A DNA stretch of 64,000 nt from Pseudomonas canadensis (lineage in GTDB: Bacteria; Pseudomonadota; Gammaproteobacteria; Pseudomonadales; Pseudomonadaceae): the NCBI RefSeq assembly GCF_000503215.1, contig NZ_AYTD01000013.1, positions 186,001 to 250,000 of the forward strand, read 5' to 3'. The translations under genes were made by a program, and so were the position numbers. Position 1 is the stretch's first letter. Every line of letters starts with the position of its first letter. Shown in pieces: positions 52,430 through 64,000 of this stretch. The notes beneath the pieces are model-generated. The model saw only the letters and a list, made by a program, of their open reading frames with translations, ran no database searches and was not told the DNA's origin.

Positions 52430-52927
52430 ATGAACAGCACGCTTATCCAGACAGACCGTTTCACCCTGAGTGAAACCGAGCGCTCGGCCATCGAGCACGA
52501 GCTGCATCACTACGAAGACCCGCGCGCGGCGTCGATCGAAGCCCTGAAGATCGTCCAGAAGGAACGTGGCTGGGTGCCGGACGGCGCGCTCTACGCCATC
52601 GGCGAGATCCTCGGCATCCCTGCCAGCGACGTTGAAGGCGTGGCCACGTTCTACAGCCAGATCTTCCGTCAGCCGGTCGGTCGCCACATCATTCGCGTGT
52701 GCGACAGCATGGTCTGCTACATCGGCGGCCACGAATCGGTGGTTGACGCGATCCAGACCAAACTGGGCATCGGCCTCGGCCAGACCACCCCTGACGGCCG
52801 CTTCACGCTGCTGCCAGTGTGCTGCCTGGGCAACTGCGACAAGGCGCCGGCGTTGATGATCGACGACGACACATTCGGTGACGTGCAGGCAACTGGCGTG
52901 ACCCAATTGCTCGAGGGCTACCCATGA
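52430..52927 (+). CDS. nuoE: NADH-quinone oxidoreductase subunit E
   Basis: 165 aa, thioredoxin-like 2Fe-2S subunit (N1a). The four ligands are in [11 protein letters not shown] and [11 protein letters not shown]. The nuoF ATG overlaps its TGA. Confidence 0.97.
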   Translation: MNSTLIQTDRFTLSETERSAIEHELHHYEDPRAASIEALKIVQKERGWVPDGALYAIGEILGIPASDVEGVATFYSQIFRQPVGRHIIRVCDSMVCYIGGHESVVDAIQTKLGIGLGQTTPDGRFTLLPVCCLGNCDKAPALMIDDDTFGDVQATGVTQLLEGYP

Positions 52928-54279
52928 CCCTTACATCTTTCGGCCCGGCCAACCTGATCAAGCGTTCGCCCGAGACCCATCCCCTGACCTGGCGCCTGCG
53001 TGACGATGCCGAGCCTGTATGGTTCGACGAGTACCAGGCCAAGAACGGTTACGCCGCTGCGCGCAAGGCCTTCGCCGACATGGCCCAGGACGATATCGTC
53101 CAGACCGTGAAAGACGCCGGCCTCAAAGGCCGCGGCGGTGCAGGCTTCCCCACGGGCGTGAAGTGGGGCCTGATGCCCAAGGACGAATCCATCAACATCC
53201 GCTACCTGCTGTGCAACGCGGATGAAATGGAGCCAAACACCTGGAAAGACCGCATGCTGATGGAGCAACTGCCCCATCTGCTGATCGAAGGCATGCTGAT
53301 CAGCGCCCGCGCGCTGAAAACCTACCGTGGCTATATCTTCCTGCGTGGCGAGTACACCACCGCCGCCAAGCACCTCAACCGTGCTGTGGAAGAAGCCAAG
53401 GCCGCTGGCTTGTTGGGCAAGAACATCCTCGGTTCGGGTTTTGACTTCGAACTGTTCGTGCACACCGGCGCCGGGCGTTACATCTGCGGTGAAGAAACCG
53501 CACTGATCAACTCCCTCGAAGGCCGCCGCGCCAACCCGCGCTCCAAGCCGCCCTTCCCCGCCGCTGTCGGCGTGTGGGGCAAGCCGACTTGCGTGAACAA
53601 CGTCGAAACCCTGTGCAACGTGCCGGCGATCATTGCCGACGGCGTGGACTGGTACAAATCGTTGGCCCGCGAAGGCAGCGAAGACATGGGCACCAAGCTC
53701 ATGGGCTTCTCCGGCAAGGTCAAGAACCCTGGCCTGTGGGAACTGCCGTTCGGCGTGACCGCCCGCGAGCTCTTCGAGGACTACGCCGGCGGCATGCGCG
53801 ACGGCTACACCTTGAAAGCCTGGCAGCCAGGCGGCGCCGGCACCGGTTTCCTGTTGCCCGAGCACCTCGACGCACAGATGTATGCAGGCGGCATCGGCAA
53901 GGTCGGCACCCGGATGGGTACGGGCCTGGCGATGGCGGTGGACAACACGGTGAACATGGTCTCGCTGCTGCGCAACATGGAGCAGTTCTTTGCCCGTGAA
54001 TCCTGCGGCTTCTGCACCCCATGCCGCGACGGCCTGCCGTGGAGCGTGAAGCTGCTGATGGCCCTGGAAAATGGCGAAGGCCGCGAGGGTGATATCGAAA
54101 CCCTGCTCGGCCTGGTCGGTTTCCTCGGCCCAGGCAAGACCTTCTGTGCTCACGCACCGGGCGCCGTGGAGCCATTGGGCAGCGCAATCAAATACTTCCG
54201 CTCGGAGTTCGAAGCCGGCATCGCGCCTACCAGCGCCGCCGTCCCGCCTCTGGCAAAGCCGATCGTAGTCGGCGCGTAA
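52924..54279 (+). CDS. nuoF: NADH-quinone oxidoreductase subunit F (NADH-binding)
   Basis: 451 aa. The FMN/NADH site is [19 protein letters not shown] (about 59-77). The N3 4Fe-4S cluster is bound by [12 protein letters not shown] (about 358-369) plus a downstream Cys in [11 protein letters not shown]. It overlaps nuoE by 4 nt. After its stop an intercistronic hairpin separates it from nuoG. Confidence 0.98.
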   Translation: MTLTSFGPANLIKRSPETHPLTWRLRDDAEPVWFDEYQAKNGYAAARKAFADMAQDDIVQTVKDAGLKGRGGAGFPTGVKWGLMPKDESINIRYLLCNADEMEPNTWKDRMLMEQLPHLLIEGMLISARALKTYRGYIFLRGEYTTAAKHLNRAVEEAKAAGLLGKNILGSGFDFELFVHTGAGRYICGEETALINSLEGRRANPRSKPPFPAAVGVWGKPTCVNNVETLCNVPAIIADGVDWYKSLAREGSEDMGTKLMGFSGKVKNPGLWELPFGVTARELFEDYAGGMRDGYTLKAWQPGGAGTGFLLPEHLDAQMYAGGIGKVGTRMGTGLAMAVDNTVNMVSLLRNMEQFFARESCGFCTPCRDGLPWSVKLLMALENGEGREGDIETLLGLVGFLGPGKTFCAHAPGAVEPLGSAIKYFRSEFEAGIAPTSAAVPPLAKPIVVGA

Positions 54280-54286
54280 CGCTTTA

Positions 54287-54316
54287 AAAGGCGAAGGGTC
54301 CGTGCCCTTCGCTTTC
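54287..54316 (+). terminator. Intercistronic hairpin between nuoF and nuoG (attenuator or processing site)
   Basis: Perfect stem GCGAAGGG (54291-54298) / CCCTTCGC (54305-54312) with loop TCCGTG, followed by TTTCT. It lies 11 bp after the nuoF stop and 100 bp before nuoG. It looks like a weak intrinsic terminator inside the operon. Confidence 0.6.
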
Positions 54317-54414
54317 TCATGGGCTGACGCCGTAAAGGCTGTGTTGATGCCCATGAATAACAAGATTCCATTAGCCACGCCCGCTGACAACGGGCCAACG
54401 AAGAACTTTGAACC

Positions 54415-57129
54415 ATGGCCACTATCCACGTAGACGGCAAAGCGCTCGAAGTCGATGGGGCAGACAACCTGTTACAGGCATGTCTCTCACTAGGCCTCGA
54501 CATCCCGTATTTCTGCTGGCATCCCGCGCTTGGTAGCGTCGGTGCCTGTCGCCAGTGTGCGGTCAAGCAATACACCGACGAGAACGACACCCGTGGTCGT
54601 ATCGTCATGTCCTGCATGACCCCAGCCACCGACAACACCTGGATTTCCATCGACGATGAAGAATCCAAGGCGTTCCGCGCCAGCGTTGTCGAATGGCTGA
54701 TGACCAACCACCCTCACGATTGCCCAGTCTGTGAGGAAGGCGGTCACTGCCACCTGCAAGACATGACGGTGATGACCGGCCACAACGAGCGCCGTTATCG
54801 CTTCACCAAGCGTACCCACCAGAACCAGGACCTCGGCCCGTTCATTTCCCACGAAATGAACCGCTGCATCGCCTGCTACCGTTGCGTGCGCTTCTATAAA
54901 GACTACGCCGGCGGCACCGACCTCGGCGTATTCGGCGCCCACGACAACGTGTACTTCGGTCGCGTTGAAGACGGTGTGCTCGAAAGCGAGTTCTCCGGCA
55001 ACCTCACCGAGGTCTGCCCGACCGGTGTATTCACCGACAAGACTCACTCCGAGCGCTACAACCGTAAGTGGGACATGCAATTCGCCCCGAGCATCTGCCA
55101 TGGCTGTTCCAGCGGTTGCAACATCTCCCCAGGTGAGCGCTACGGTGAACTGCGTCGGATCGAAAACCGCTTCAACGGTTCGGTCAACCAGTACTTCCTG
55201 TGCGACCGTGGCCGTTTCGGCTACGGCTACGTCAACCGCGAAGACCGCCCACGCCAGCCACTGCTGGCCAATGGCGGCAAGCTGAGCCTGGACGACGCCC
55301 TGGATAAAGCCGCCGACCTGCTGCGCGGGCGTAACATCGTCGGTATCGGTTCGCCGCGTGCCAGCCTCGAAAGCAACTACGCGTTGCGCGAGCTGGTCGG
55401 CGCCGAGCACTTCTACTCCGGCATCGAAGCCGGTGAGCTGGAGCGCATCCGCCTGGTCCTGCAAGTGCTGAACGACAGCCCGCTGCCGGTGCCGAACATG
55501 CGCGACATCGAAGACCACGACGCCATCTTCGTGCTCGGTGAAGACCTGACCCAGACCGCCGCACGTATCGCCCTGTCGCTGCGCCAGTCGGTCAAAGGCA
55601 AGGCCGAAGACATGGCCGACGCCATGCGCGTCCAGCCTTGGCTCGACGCCGCCGTGAAAAACATCGGCCAGCACGCGCTGAACCCGCTGTTTATTGCAAG
55701 CATCGCTGAAACCAAGCTCGACGACATCGCCGAAGAATGTGTGCACGCAGCACCGGACGACCTGGCCCGCATCGGTTTCGCCGTGGCCCACGCCCTCGAC
55801 GCCAGCGCGCCTGCCGTCGAAGGCCTGGACGCTGAAGCCGTTGAACTGGCTCAGCGTATCGCCGACGCACTGCTGGCGGCCAAGCGCCCATTGATCATTG
55901 CCGGCACCTCGTTGGGTTCCAAGGCGTTGATCGAAGCCGCTGCCAACATCGCCAAGGCCCTGAAGCTGCGCGACAAGAACGGTTCCATCAGCTTGGTCGT
56001 GCCGGAAGCCAACAGCCTTGGCCTGGCCATGCTCGGTGGCGAGTCCCTGGACGCGGCCCTGCAAGCGGTGATCGACGGCAATGCCGACGCCATCGTGGTG
56101 CTGGAAAACGATCTTTACACCCGCACCGATGCCGCCAAGGTTGACGCTGCGCTGAACGCCGCCAAAGTGCTGATCGTTGCCGACCACCAGAAGACCGCTA
56201 CCAGCGAGCGCGCCGACCTGGTGCTGCCAGCCGCCACCTTTGCCGAGGGCGACGGTACCCTGGTCAGCCAGGAAGGCCGCGCCCAGCGCTTCTTCCAGGT
56301 GTTCGATCCGAAGTACATGGACGCCAGTATCCTGGTTCACGAAGGCTGGCGCTGGCTGCATGCCCTGCGCGCCACCCTGCTGAACCAGCCGATCGACTGG
56401 ACCCAGCTCGACCACGTGACCGCCGCTGCCGCCGCGAGCGCGCCGCAACTGGCCCGTATCGTCGACGCGGCACCGTCCGCCGCGTTCCGCATCAAGGGCA
56501 TGAAGCTTGCCCGTGAACCGCTGCGTTACTCCGGGCGTACGGCCATGCGCGCCAACATCAGCGTGCACGAGCCACGTACTCCGCAAGACCCGGACACCGC
56601 GTTCGCCTTCTCCATGGAAGGTTACTCGGGCTCTGCCGAACCGCGCCAACAGGTGCCGTTCGCCTGGTCGCCGGGCTGGAACTCGCCGCAGGCCTGGAAC
56701 AAGTTCCAGGACGAAGTCGGTGGTCACATCCGAGCTGGCGACCCGGGCACGCGCCTGATCGAAAGCACCGGTGATTCGCTGAACTGGTTCTCTGCCGTAC
56801 CGAGTCCGTTCAACCCGGCCCAAGGCACCTGGCAGGTTGTGCCGTTCTTCCACCTGTTCGGCAGCGAAGAGAACTCTTCGAAAGCCGCACCGGTCCAAGA
56901 ACGTATCCCAGCCGCCTACGTTTCCCTGGCCAAGTCCGAAGCCGACCGCCTGGGCGTCAACGACGGCGCCCTGCTCAGCCTGAACGTGGCCGGCCAGACC
57001 CTGCGTCTGCCGCTGCGCATCAATGAAGAGCTGGGCGCTGGCCTGGTTGCACTGCCTAAAGGCATCGCCGGCATTCCAGCCGCGATCTTCGGCAAAACCG
57101 TTGACGGTCTGCAGGAGGCAGCGCAATGA
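54415..57129 (+). CDS. nuoG: NADH-quinone oxidoreductase subunit G
   Basis: 904 aa. The N-terminal region holds the N1b 2Fe-2S ligands ([18 protein letters not shown]), N4/N5 ligands ([24 protein letters not shown]) and the extra N7 cluster ([13 protein letters not shown]) typical of gammaproteobacterial NuoG. The C-terminal half is a molybdopterin-oxidoreductase-like domain without molybdenum function. The longest complex I subunit. nuoH overlaps by 4 nt. Confidence 0.97.
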   Translation: MATIHVDGKALEVDGADNLLQACLSLGLDIPYFCWHPALGSVGACRQCAVKQYTDENDTRGRIVMSCMTPATDNTWISIDDEESKAFRASVVEWLMTNHPHDCPVCEEGGHCHLQDMTVMTGHNERRYRFTKRTHQNQDLGPFISHEMNRCIACYRCVRFYKDYAGGTDLGVFGAHDNVYFGRVEDGVLESEFSGNLTEVCPTGVFTDKTHSERYNRKWDMQFAPSICHGCSSGCNISPGERYGELRRIENRFNGSVNQYFLCDRGRFGYGYVNREDRPRQPLLANGGKLSLDDALDKAADLLRGRNIVGIGSPRASLESNYALRELVGAEHFYSGIEAGELERIRLVLQVLNDSPLPVPNMRDIEDHDAIFVLGEDLTQTAARIALSLRQSVKGKAEDMADAMRVQPWLDAAVKNIGQHALNPLFIASIAETKLDDIAEECVHAAPDDLARIGFAVAHALDASAPAVEGLDAEAVELAQRIADALLAAKRPLIIAGTSLGSKALIEAAANIAKALKLRDKNGSISLVVPEANSLGLAMLGGESLDAALQAVIDGNADAIVVLENDLYTRTDAAKVDAALNAAKVLIVADHQKTATSERADLVLPAATFAEGDGTLVSQEGRAQRFFQVFDPKYMDASILVHEGWRWLHALRATLLNQPIDWTQLDHVTAAAAASAPQLARIVDAAPSAAFRIKGMKLAREPLRYSGRTAMRANISVHEPRTPQDPDTAFAFSMEGYSGSAEPRQQVPFAWSPGWNSPQAWNKFQDEVGGHIRAGDPGTRLIESTGDSLNWFSAVPSPFNPAQGTWQVVPFFHLFGSEENSSKAAPVQERIPAAYVSLAKSEADRLGVNDGALLSLNVAGQTLRLPLRINEELGAGLVALPKGIAGIPAAIFGKTVDGLQEAAQ

Positions 57130-58133
57130 CTTGGTTCACTCCTGAAGTGATCGACGTGATCATCTCGGTGGTCAAGGCCATCGTGATCTTGTTGGCCGTG
57201 GTCGTCGCGGGCGCCCTGCTCAGCTTCGTCGAACGTCGCCTGCTGGGCTGGTGGCAGGACCGTTACGGCCCGAACCGCGTTGGCCCGTTCGGTATGTTCC
57301 AGATCGCGGCCGACATGCTGAAAATGTTCTTCAAGGAAGACTGGACCCCGCCGTTTGCCGACAAGGTGATCTTCACCCTGGCACCGGTCGTGGCCATGAG
57401 CGCCTTGCTGATCGCCTTCGCGATCATCCCGATCACCCCGACCTGGGGCGTGGCGGACCTGAACATCGGCTTGTTGTTCTTCTTCGCCATGGCCGGTTTG
57501 TCGGTCTATGCGGTGCTGTTCGCCGGTTGGTCGAGCAACAACAAGTTCGCCCTGCTGGGCAGCTTGCGGGCTTCGGCCCAGACCGTGTCCTACGAAGTGT
57601 TCATGGGCCTCGCGCTGATGGGCATCGTGGTGCAGGTTGGCTCGTTCAACATGCGCGATATCGTCGAGTACCAGGCGCAGAACCTGTGGTTCATCATTCC
57701 GCAGTTCTTCGGCTTCTGTACTTTCTTCATCGCTGGCGTCGCCGTGACTCACCGTCACCCGTTCGACCAGCCGGAAGCGGAACAAGAACTGGCCGACGGC
57801 TACCACATCGAATACGCCGGCATGAAATGGGGCATGTTCTTCGTCGGTGAGTACATCGGCATCATCTTGATCTCGGCCCTGCTGGTCACGCTGTTCTTCG
57901 GCGGCTGGCACGGTCCGTTCGGCATCCTGCCGCAGTTGGCGTTCTTCTGGTTCTTCCTGAAGACCGCGTTCTTCATCATGTTGTTTATCCTGCTGCGCGC
58001 TTCCATTCCGCGCCCACGATACGACCAGGTGATGGATTTCAGCTGGCGCTTCTGCCTGCCACTGACCCTGATCAATTTGCTGGTGACGGCTGCTGTTGTG
58101 TTGTTGAACACGCCAGCCGGCGCGGTTCAGTGA
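57126..58133 (+). CDS. nuoH: NADH-quinone oxidoreductase subunit H
   Basis: 335 aa with about eight membrane helices; it links the quinone site to the proton-pumping arm. [21 protein letters not shown] and the charged loop [37 protein letters not shown]-type segment are conserved. It overlaps nuoG by 4 nt and is 11 nt from nuoI. Confidence 0.97.
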   Translation: MTWFTPEVIDVIISVVKAIVILLAVVVAGALLSFVERRLLGWWQDRYGPNRVGPFGMFQIAADMLKMFFKEDWTPPFADKVIFTLAPVVAMSALLIAFAIIPITPTWGVADLNIGLLFFFAMAGLSVYAVLFAGWSSNNKFALLGSLRASAQTVSYEVFMGLALMGIVVQVGSFNMRDIVEYQAQNLWFIIPQFFGFCTFFIAGVAVTHRHPFDQPEAEQELADGYHIEYAGMKWGMFFVGEYIGIILISALLVTLFFGGWHGPFGILPQLAFFWFFLKTAFFIMLFILLRASIPRPRYDQVMDFSWRFCLPLTLINLLVTAAVVLLNTPAGAVQ

Positions 58134-58144
58134 GGATTTGACCC

Positions 58145-58693
58145 ATGTTCAAATATATTGGCGACATCGTTAAGGGTACCGGTACCCAGTTGCGAAGCCT
58201 GGTGATGGTGTTCGGTCACGGCTTCCGCAAACGCGACACCCTGCAATACCCGGAAGAAGCGGTGTACCTGCCGCCGCGCTATCGCGGCCGTATCGTGCTG
58301 ACTCGCGACCCCGATGGCGAAGAGCGTTGCGTAGCCTGCAACCTGTGCGCCGTGGCGTGCCCGGTGGGTTGCATCTCCCTGCAGAAAGCTGAAACCGAAG
58401 ACGGTCGCTGGTACCCGGACTTCTTCCGCATCAACTTCTCGCGCTGCATTTTCTGCGGCCTCTGCGAGGAAGCTTGCCCGACCACCGCGATCCAGCTCAC
58501 GCCGGATTTCGAGATGGCCGAGTTCAAACGTCAGGACCTGGTGTACGAGAAAGAAGATCTGCTGATCTCTGGTCCCGGTAAAAACCCTGATTACAACTTC
58601 TATCGTGTTGCAGGTATGGCCGTTGCCGGTAAGCCGAAAGGCGCCGCACAAAACGAAGCCGAGCCGATCAACGTGAAGAGCTTGCTGCCTTAA
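58145..58693 (+). CDS. nuoI: NADH-quinone oxidoreductase subunit I
   Basis: 182 aa, with two 4Fe-4S ferredoxin motifs [15 protein letters not shown] and [15 protein letters not shown] (clusters N6a and N6b). It carries electrons from NuoG to NuoB. The gene is 11 nt after nuoH and 9 nt before nuoJ. Confidence 0.98.
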   Translation: MFKYIGDIVKGTGTQLRSLVMVFGHGFRKRDTLQYPEEAVYLPPRYRGRIVLTRDPDGEERCVACNLCAVACPVGCISLQKAETEDGRWYPDFFRINFSRCIFCGLCEEACPTTAIQLTPDFEMAEFKRQDLVYEKEDLLISGPGKNPDYNFYRVAGMAVAGKPKGAAQNEAEPINVKSLLP

Positions 58694-58702
58694 GGAAGAA
58701 AG

Positions 58703-59206
58703 ATGGAATTCGCTTTCTATTTCGCGTCCGGTATTGCAGTGGTGTCCACGCTTCGCGTGATCACCAACACCAATCCTGTGCACGCCCTGCTCTACCTGAT
58801 CATTTCGCTGATCGCCGTGGCCATGACCTTCTTCGCACTCGGCGCACCGTTCGCCGGTGTGCTGGAAGTGATCGCCTACGCTGGCGCCATCATGGTGCTG
58901 TTCGTGTTTGTGGTGATGATGCTCAACCTGGGACCGGCTTCGGTCGCCCAGGAACGCGTCTGGCTCAAGCCCGGCATCTGGCTCGGCCCGGTTATCCTCG
59001 CAGCCCTGCTGCTGGGTGAACTGCTGTATGTGCTGTTCGCTCACCAGAGCGGCCAGGCCATCGGCCACACCACCGTAGACGCGAAGGCCGTGGGCATCAG
59101 CCTGTTCGGCCCGTACCTGCTGGTGGTCGAACTGGCTTCGATGCTGCTGCTCGCCGCAGCCATCACCGCCTTCCACTTGGGCCGCAACGAAGCCAAGGAG
59201 CAATGA
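58703..59206 (+). CDS. nuoJ: NADH-quinone oxidoreductase subunit J
   Basis: 167 aa with five membrane helices. The [18 protein letters not shown] helix 3 is the conserved, glutamate-adjacent helix. It overlaps the region just before nuoK, whose ATG lies 3 bp after its stop. Confidence 0.96.
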   Translation: MEFAFYFASGIAVVSTLRVITNTNPVHALLYLIISLIAVAMTFFALGAPFAGVLEVIAYAGAIMVLFVFVVMMLNLGPASVAQERVWLKPGIWLGPVILAALLLGELLYVLFAHQSGQAIGHTTVDAKAVGISLFGPYLLVVELASMLLLAAAITAFHLGRNEAKEQ

Positions 59207-59208
59207 CG

Positions 59209-59517
59209 ATGCCTGCTATCCCTTTGGAGCATGGTCTGGCGGTCGCCGGCATCCTGTTCTGCCTTGGCCTGGTCGGCCTGATGGTTCGCCGTAACATTCT
59301 GTTCGTGTTGATGAGCCTGGAAATCATGATGAACGCCGCGGCACTGGCGTTCATCGTAGCGGGTGCACGTTGGGGCCAGCCGGATGGACAAGTCATGTTC
59401 ATCCTGGTGATCAGCCTGGCAGCCGCCGAGGCCAGTATCGGCCTGGCGATCCTGCTGCAACTGTATCGTCGCTTCCACACGCTTGATATCGACGCTGCCA
59501 GTGAGATGCGCGGATGA
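59209..59517 (+). CDS. nuoK: NADH-quinone oxidoreductase subunit K
   Basis: 102 aa from ATG 59209 ([16 protein letters not shown]). An ATG two codons upstream is only 3 nt from the AAGGAG Shine-Dalgarno, so 59209 (9 nt spacing) is preferred and matches family length. Three helices with conserved Glu in [13 protein letters not shown] and [12 protein letters not shown]. Overlaps nuoL by 4 nt. Confidence 0.96.
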   Translation: MPAIPLEHGLAVAGILFCLGLVGLMVRRNILFVLMSLEIMMNAAALAFIVAGARWGQPDGQVMFILVISLAAAEASIGLAILLQLYRRFHTLDIDAASEMRG

Positions 59518-61367
59518 ACATGATCTTTCTGACTTTCGTATTTCCCCTGATCGGTTTCCTGCTGCTGTCGTTCTCTCGCGGGCGCTGGTCGGAAAACCTC
59601 TCGGCCTTGATCGGCGTGGGCTCCATTGGCCTGTCGGCCATTGTGGCCGCCTACGTCATCTGGCAATTCAACGTGGCGCCGCCAGAAGGCGGTCACTACA
59701 CCCTGGTGCTATGGCAGTGGATGTCGGTGGAGGGCTTCAAGCCCAACTTCGCCCTCTACGTCGACGGTCTGTCGATCACCATGCTCGGCGTGGTGGTGGG
59801 TGTGGGCTTCCTGATCCACCTGTTCGCGTCCTGGTACATGCGCGGTGAAGCCGGTTACTCGCGCTTCTTCTCGTACACCAACCTGTTTATCGCCAGCATG
59901 CTGTTCCTGGTACTGGGCGATAACCTGTTGTTCCTGTACTTCGGTTGGGAGGGCGTGGGCCTGTGCTCGTACCTGTTGATCGGTTTCTACTACAGCAACC
60001 GCAACAACGGTAACGCGGCACTCAAGGCCTTCATCGTCACCCGGATCGGCGACGTGTTCATGGCCATCGGCCTGTTCATCCTGTTCCAACAGGTGGGCAC
60101 GCTGAATATCCAGGAACTGCTGGTGCGGGCACCGCAGAAATTCCAGGTTGGCGACTTCTGGATCACCCTGGCGACCCTGATGCTGCTGGGCGGCGCCGTG
60201 GGTAAATCCGCGCAACTGCCGCTGCAAACCTGGCTGGCGGATGCGATGGCCGGTCCTACCCCTGTTTCCGCACTGATCCACGCGGCAACCATGGTTACCG
60301 CCGGTGTCTACCTGATCGCGCGTACCCACGGCCTGTTCACCCTGGCGCCGGATATCCTGCATCTGGTGGGCATCGTTGGCGGCGTGACCCTGGTCCTGGC
60401 CGGCTTCGCCGCGCTGGTGCAGACCGACATCAAGCGCATCCTCGCCTACTCGACCATGAGCCAGATCGGCTACATGTTCCTGGCCCTGGGCGTTGGCGCC
60501 TGGGACGCGGCGATCTTCCACCTGATGACCCACGCCTTCTTCAAGGCCCTGCTGTTCCTCGCTTCCGGTGCGGTGATCGTTGCCTGCCACCACGAACAGA
60601 ACATCTTCAAGATGGGCGGCCTGTGGAAGAAACTGCCACTGGCCTACGCCAGCTTCATCGTCGGTGGTGCCGCCTTGGCCGCCCTGCCACTGGTGACCGC
60701 CGGTTTCTACTCGAAAGACGAAATCCTCTGGGAAGCCTTTGCCAGCGGTAACCAGAACCTGCTGTACGCAGGCCTGGTGGGTGCGTTCATGACCTCGCTG
60801 TACACCTTCCGCCTGATCTTCATCACCTTCCACGGTGAAGCCAAGACCGAAGCACACGCAGGCCACGGCATTTCGCACTGGTTGCCATTGTCGGTGCTGA
60901 TCGTGCTGTCGACCTTCGTCGGCGCCATGATCACCCCGCCTCTGCACGGTGTACTGCCGCAAAGCGTCGGCCATGCCGGCGGCGAAGCCCAGCACAGCCT
61001 GGAAATCGCCTCGGGTGCCATCGCCATTGCCGGTATCCTGTTGGCGGCCCTGCTGTTCCTCGGCAAGCGCCGTTTCGTGACGGCCGTTGCCAACAGTGGC
61101 ATTGGCCGCTTCCTCTCGGCCTGGTGGTTCGCTGCCTGGGGCTTCGACTGGATCTACGACAAACTGTTCGTCAAACCGTACCTGGCCATCAGCCACATTC
61201 TGCGTAAAGACCCGCTCGACCAGACCATTGGTTTGATCCCGCGTGCTGCCAAGGCCGGTCACACCGCCCTGAGCCGCAGCGAGACGGGCCAATTGCGTTG
61301 GTATGCAGCTTCCATGGCGGCCGGTGCCGTGCTGGTGATCGGCGCCATCGTAGTGGTAGCGGTCTGA
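59514..61367 (+). CDS. nuoL: NADH-quinone oxidoreductase subunit L
   Basis: 617-aa antiporter-like subunit (Mrp/ND5 type) with 14 or more helices. Conserved motifs [52 protein letters not shown] and the discontinuous helix Lys/His segments are present. The long horizontal C-terminal helix includes [12 protein letters not shown]-type sequence. nuoM starts 39 nt downstream. Confidence 0.97.
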   Translation: MNMIFLTFVFPLIGFLLLSFSRGRWSENLSALIGVGSIGLSAIVAAYVIWQFNVAPPEGGHYTLVLWQWMSVEGFKPNFALYVDGLSITMLGVVVGVGFLIHLFASWYMRGEAGYSRFFSYTNLFIASMLFLVLGDNLLFLYFGWEGVGLCSYLLIGFYYSNRNNGNAALKAFIVTRIGDVFMAIGLFILFQQVGTLNIQELLVRAPQKFQVGDFWITLATLMLLGGAVGKSAQLPLQTWLADAMAGPTPVSALIHAATMVTAGVYLIARTHGLFTLAPDILHLVGIVGGVTLVLAGFAALVQTDIKRILAYSTMSQIGYMFLALGVGAWDAAIFHLMTHAFFKALLFLASGAVIVACHHEQNIFKMGGLWKKLPLAYASFIVGGAALAALPLVTAGFYSKDEILWEAFASGNQNLLYAGLVGAFMTSLYTFRLIFITFHGEAKTEAHAGHGISHWLPLSVLIVLSTFVGAMITPPLHGVLPQSVGHAGGEAQHSLEIASGAIAIAGILLAALLFLGKRRFVTAVANSGIGRFLSAWWFAAWGFDWIYDKLFVKPYLAISHILRKDPLDQTIGLIPRAAKAGHTALSRSETGQLRWYAASMAAGAVLVIGAIVVVAV

Positions 61368-61406
61368 TATGAACTTTGCGAACTTGCGAAAGGAAACGAG
61401 CCTGTC

Positions 61407-62939
61407 ATGATTCTGCCCTGGCTAATCCTGATCCCCTTTATCGGCGGCCTGCTCTGCTGGATGGGTGAACGCTTCGGCGCCACCCTCCCCCGCTGGATTG
61501 CGTTGCTGACCATGTCCCTGGAACTCGCACTCGGCCTCTGGCTGTGGGCCCATGGCGACTATTCATTTGCTCCGGCACCGGGTGTCGATCCAACGTTCGC
61601 GCTTGAATTCAAGCACGTGTGGATCCAGCGCTTCGGCATCAACGTGCACCTGGCCCTCGATGGCCTGTCGCTGTTGATGATCCTGCTGACCGGCCTGCTG
61701 GGTATCCTCTCGGTACTCTGCTCCTGGAAAGAGATCCAGCGTCACGTGGGCTTCTTCCACCTGAACCTGATGTGGATCCTGGGCGGCGTTGTCGGCGTGT
61801 TCCTCGCCCTCGACCTGTTCATGTTCTTCTTCTTCTGGGAAATGATGCTGGTGCCGATGTACTTCCTCATCGCGCTCTGGGGTCACAGTTCTTCGGACGG
61901 CAAGAAAACCCGGATCTACGCGGCGACCAAGTTCTTCATCTTCACCCAGGCTTCCGGCCTGATCATGTTGGTGGCGATCCTGGGCCTGGTACTGGTCAAC
62001 TTCAACAACACCGGCGTGATTACCTTCAACTACGCCGACCTGTTGAAAACCAAGATGTCCCTCACCACCGAGTACATCCTGATGCTGGGCTTCTTCATCG
62101 CGTTCGCGGTGAAGCTGCCGGTGGTGCCGTTCCACTCCTGGCTGCCGGATGCCCACGCACAGGCGCCGACTGCCGGTTCCGTGGACCTGGCCGGTATCCT
62201 GTTGAAGACTGCGGCCTACGGCCTGCTGCGTTTCGCCCTGCCGCTGTTCCCGAATGCCTCGGCGGAGTTCGCGCCGATCGCCATGACCTTGGGTCTGATC
62301 GGGATCTTCTACGGTGCGTTCCTGGCCTTCGCACAAACTGACATCAAGCGTCTGATTGCCTTCTCGTCCGTGTCCCACATGGGCTTCGTACTGATCGGTA
62401 TCTACTCCGGCAGCCAACTGGCGCTGCAAGGCGCAGTCATCCAGATGCTGGCCCACGGTGTCTCGGCCGCTGCCCTCTTTATCCTGAGTGGCCAGTTGTA
62501 CGAGCGCCTGCATACCCGTGACATGCGTGAAATGGGTGGTGTGTGGTCGCGCATCGCGTACCTGCCGGCGATCAGCCTGTTCTTCGCCGCCGCGTCCCTG
62601 GGCTTGCCGGGCACCGGCAACTTCATCGGCGAGTTCCTGATCCTGATGGGTGCATTCGTGCAAACACCGTGGATCAGTGCGATTGCTACCTCCGGCCTGG
62701 TGTTTGGTTCGGTTTACTCGCTGATCATGATCCACCGCGCCTACTTCGGCCCGGCCAAGTCCGACACCGTCCTGCAAGGGATGGATGCTCGCGAACTGAT
62801 CATGGTGCTCGGCCTTGCGGTGCTGCTGATCTACATCGGCGTGTACCCGCAACCGTTCCTGGACACTTCTGCCGCGACGATGCATGGCGTGCAGCAGTGG
62901 TTCGGCACCGCCTTCTCTCAACTCGCTTCGGCCCGGTAA
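61407..62939 (+). CDS. nuoM: NADH-quinone oxidoreductase subunit M
   Basis: 510-aa antiporter-like subunit (ND4 type). [40 protein letters not shown] and [23 protein letters not shown] are family motifs. About 14 helices. nuoN follows after 7 nt. Confidence 0.97.
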   Translation: MILPWLILIPFIGGLLCWMGERFGATLPRWIALLTMSLELALGLWLWAHGDYSFAPAPGVDPTFALEFKHVWIQRFGINVHLALDGLSLLMILLTGLLGILSVLCSWKEIQRHVGFFHLNLMWILGGVVGVFLALDLFMFFFFWEMMLVPMYFLIALWGHSSSDGKKTRIYAATKFFIFTQASGLIMLVAILGLVLVNFNNTGVITFNYADLLKTKMSLTTEYILMLGFFIAFAVKLPVVPFHSWLPDAHAQAPTAGSVDLAGILLKTAAYGLLRFALPLFPNASAEFAPIAMTLGLIGIFYGAFLAFAQTDIKRLIAFSSVSHMGFVLIGIYSGSQLALQGAVIQMLAHGVSAAALFILSGQLYERLHTRDMREMGGVWSRIAYLPAISLFFAAASLGLPGTGNFIGEFLILMGAFVQTPWISAIATSGLVFGSVYSLIMIHRAYFGPAKSDTVLQGMDARELIMVLGLAVLLIYIGVYPQPFLDTSAATMHGVQQWFGTAFSQLASAR

Positions 62940-62946
62940 GAGCGCT

Positions 62947-64000
62947 ATGGAATTCACGATCCAACACTTTATCGCGCTTGCGCCGCTGCTGATTACCAGC
63001 CTCACCATCGTGGTGGTGATGCTGGCCATCGCCTGGCGCCGCAATCATTCGCAAACGTTCCTGCTGTCCTGTGCCGGCCTCAACCTGGCCCTGCTGTCGA
63101 TCATCCCGGCCCTCAAGGTCGCACCACTGGCGGTCACGCCGTTGATGATGGTGGATGACTTCGCCCTGCTGTATATCGCGCTGATCCTGGTCGCGACCCT
63201 GGCATGCGTCACCCTCGCCCACGCCTATATGGGCGAAGGCGGCACCGGCTACCCAGGCAACAAGGAAGAGCTGTACCTGCTGATCCTGCTGGCTGCGGCC
63301 GGCGGTATCGTGCTGGTCAGCGCACAGCACCTGGCGGGCCTGTTCATCGGCCTGGAACTGCTGTCGATCCCGACCTACGGCCTGGTGGCCTACGCCTTCT
63401 TCAACAAGCGCTCCCTGGAAGCCGGCATCAAGTACATGGTGCTGTCGGCCGCCGGTTCCGCGTTCCTGTTGTTCGGTATGGCCCTGCTCTACGCCGAAGC
63501 CGGCAGCCTGAGCTTCACCGGTATCGGTCACGCCCTGGCCACCACCAACATGCCTGCGCCAATCGCCCAACTGGGCCTGGCCATGATGTTGATCGGCCTG
63601 GCGTTCAAGCTGTCGCTGGTACCCTTCCACCTGTGGACCCCGGACGTGTACGAAGGCGCCCCGGCGCCGGTAGCGGCGTTCCTGGCCACCGCGTCGAAGG
63701 TTGCAGTGTTTGCGGTGATGGTGCGTCTGTTCCAGATCTCCCCTGCTGCCAACACCGGTGTGCTGAGCACCGTGCTGACCGTGATCGCCATCGCGTCGAT
63801 CCTGTTCGGTAACCTGCTGGCCCTGACTCAGAACAACCTCAAGCGTCTGCTGGGTTACTCCTCCATCGCTCACTTCGGCTACCTGCTGATCGCCCTGGTG
63901 GCGAGCAAAGGCCTGGCCGTGGAAGCCATGGGTGTGTACCTGGTTACCTACGTGATCACCAGCCTGGGTGCGTTCGGCGTGATCACGCTGATGTCCTCGC
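62947..64000 (+). CDS. nuoN: NADH-quinone oxidoreductase subunit N, 5' part (runs off window)
   Basis: 351 complete codons from ATG 62947 ([19 protein letters not shown]), with no stop before the edge; the family is about 485 aa, so about 130 residues are missing. The ND2-type antiporter motifs [38 protein letters not shown] and [19 protein letters not shown] are seen. It is the last gene of the nuo operon. Confidence 0.96.
   Translation, partial: MEFTIQHFIALAPLLITSLTIVVVMLAIAWRRNHSQTFLLSCAGLNLALLSIIPALKVAPLAVTPLMMVDDFALLYIALILVATLACVTLAHAYMGEGGTGYPGNKEELYLLILLAAAGGIVLVSAQHLAGLFIGLELLSIPTYGLVAYAFFNKRSLEAGIKYMVLSAAGSAFLLFGMALLYAEAGSLSFTGIGHALATTNMPAPIAQLGLAMMLIGLAFKLSLVPFHLWTPDVYEGAPAPVAAFLATASKVAVFAVMVRLFQISPAANTGVLSTVLTVIAIASILFGNLLALTQNNLKRLLGYSSIAHFGYLLIALVASKGLAVEAMGVYLVTYVITSLGAFGVITLMSS

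Overview
The window is ordinary, gene-dense, high-GC gammaproteobacterial core chromosome, almost certainly from a Pseudomonas of the fluorescens group. The evidence is gacS next to ldhA, a fused nuoCD inside a complete nuo operon, both a homodimeric (icd) and a monomeric (idh) isocitrate dehydrogenase, the aat-bpt-infA-clpA/clpS-cspD cluster, and many REP palindromes of the GTGGGAGCGGGCTTGCTCGCG type. I see no prophage, insertion sequence, integron, CRISPR array, tRNA or rRNA gene, and no convincing novel multi-gene system. The less explained material lies in intergenic DNA and a few small uncharacterised proteins.

Layout. 1-5373 (minus): comEC-exbB-exbD-lpxK-trm112 family-kdsB-ptpA (only its first 11 codons), a lipid A/KDO and envelope operon. 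5509-12151: a DUF2062 protein, a PirRS/PfeRS-like two-component pair (minus), the global regulator sensor gacS and ldhA. 12223-18216: a zinc-ribbon-like protein with a META-type lipoprotein, a TlpA-like lipoprotein, arsC-wrbA-DUF2069, a Tag-like glycosylase, ttcA, a Yip1-like membrane protein and sprT. 18285-23042: a CaiB/BaiF CoA-transferase family gene, tusDCBE-ybiB and a glutathionyl-hydroquinone reductase. 23232-30717 (minus): ftsK-lolA-rarA-crcB-serS-cysG. 31213-36355: aat-bpt-infA, clpA and clpS (minus), cspD. 36433-40408: icd and idh, divergent. 40630-46999: nudJ-mnmA-hflD, purB, roxA, a GNAT gene and an orphan secretin-domain protein. 47491-48816: aceA, behind a long structured-looking leader. 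49472 to the window end: nuoABCDEFGHIJKLM and the first 351 codons of nuoN.

How the genes work together. Three parts of the bacterial N-degron route sit together: Aat and Bpt attach Leu/Phe to protein N-termini, ClpS recognises them and ClpA unfolds the substrate. The Tus sulfur relay (TusDCBE) and MnmA serve the same tRNA wobble-uridine 2-thiolation, and TtcA performs a separate tRNA thiolation. Icd, Idh and AceA form the isocitrate branch point between the TCA cycle and the glyoxylate shunt, next to complex I, which oxidises the NADH produced.

Nine REP elements of three sequence families lie beyond or at the 3' ends of genes, mostly between convergent genes. The best candidates for follow-up are the ~380-nt aceA leader, the orphan mini-secretin, the nested REP/terminator at 23.1 kb, the palindrome beside the putative cspD promoter and the hairpin between nuoF and nuoG. 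All functional calls rest on reading motifs, lengths and gene order by eye; no database search was run, and comparisons with other species are from memory.
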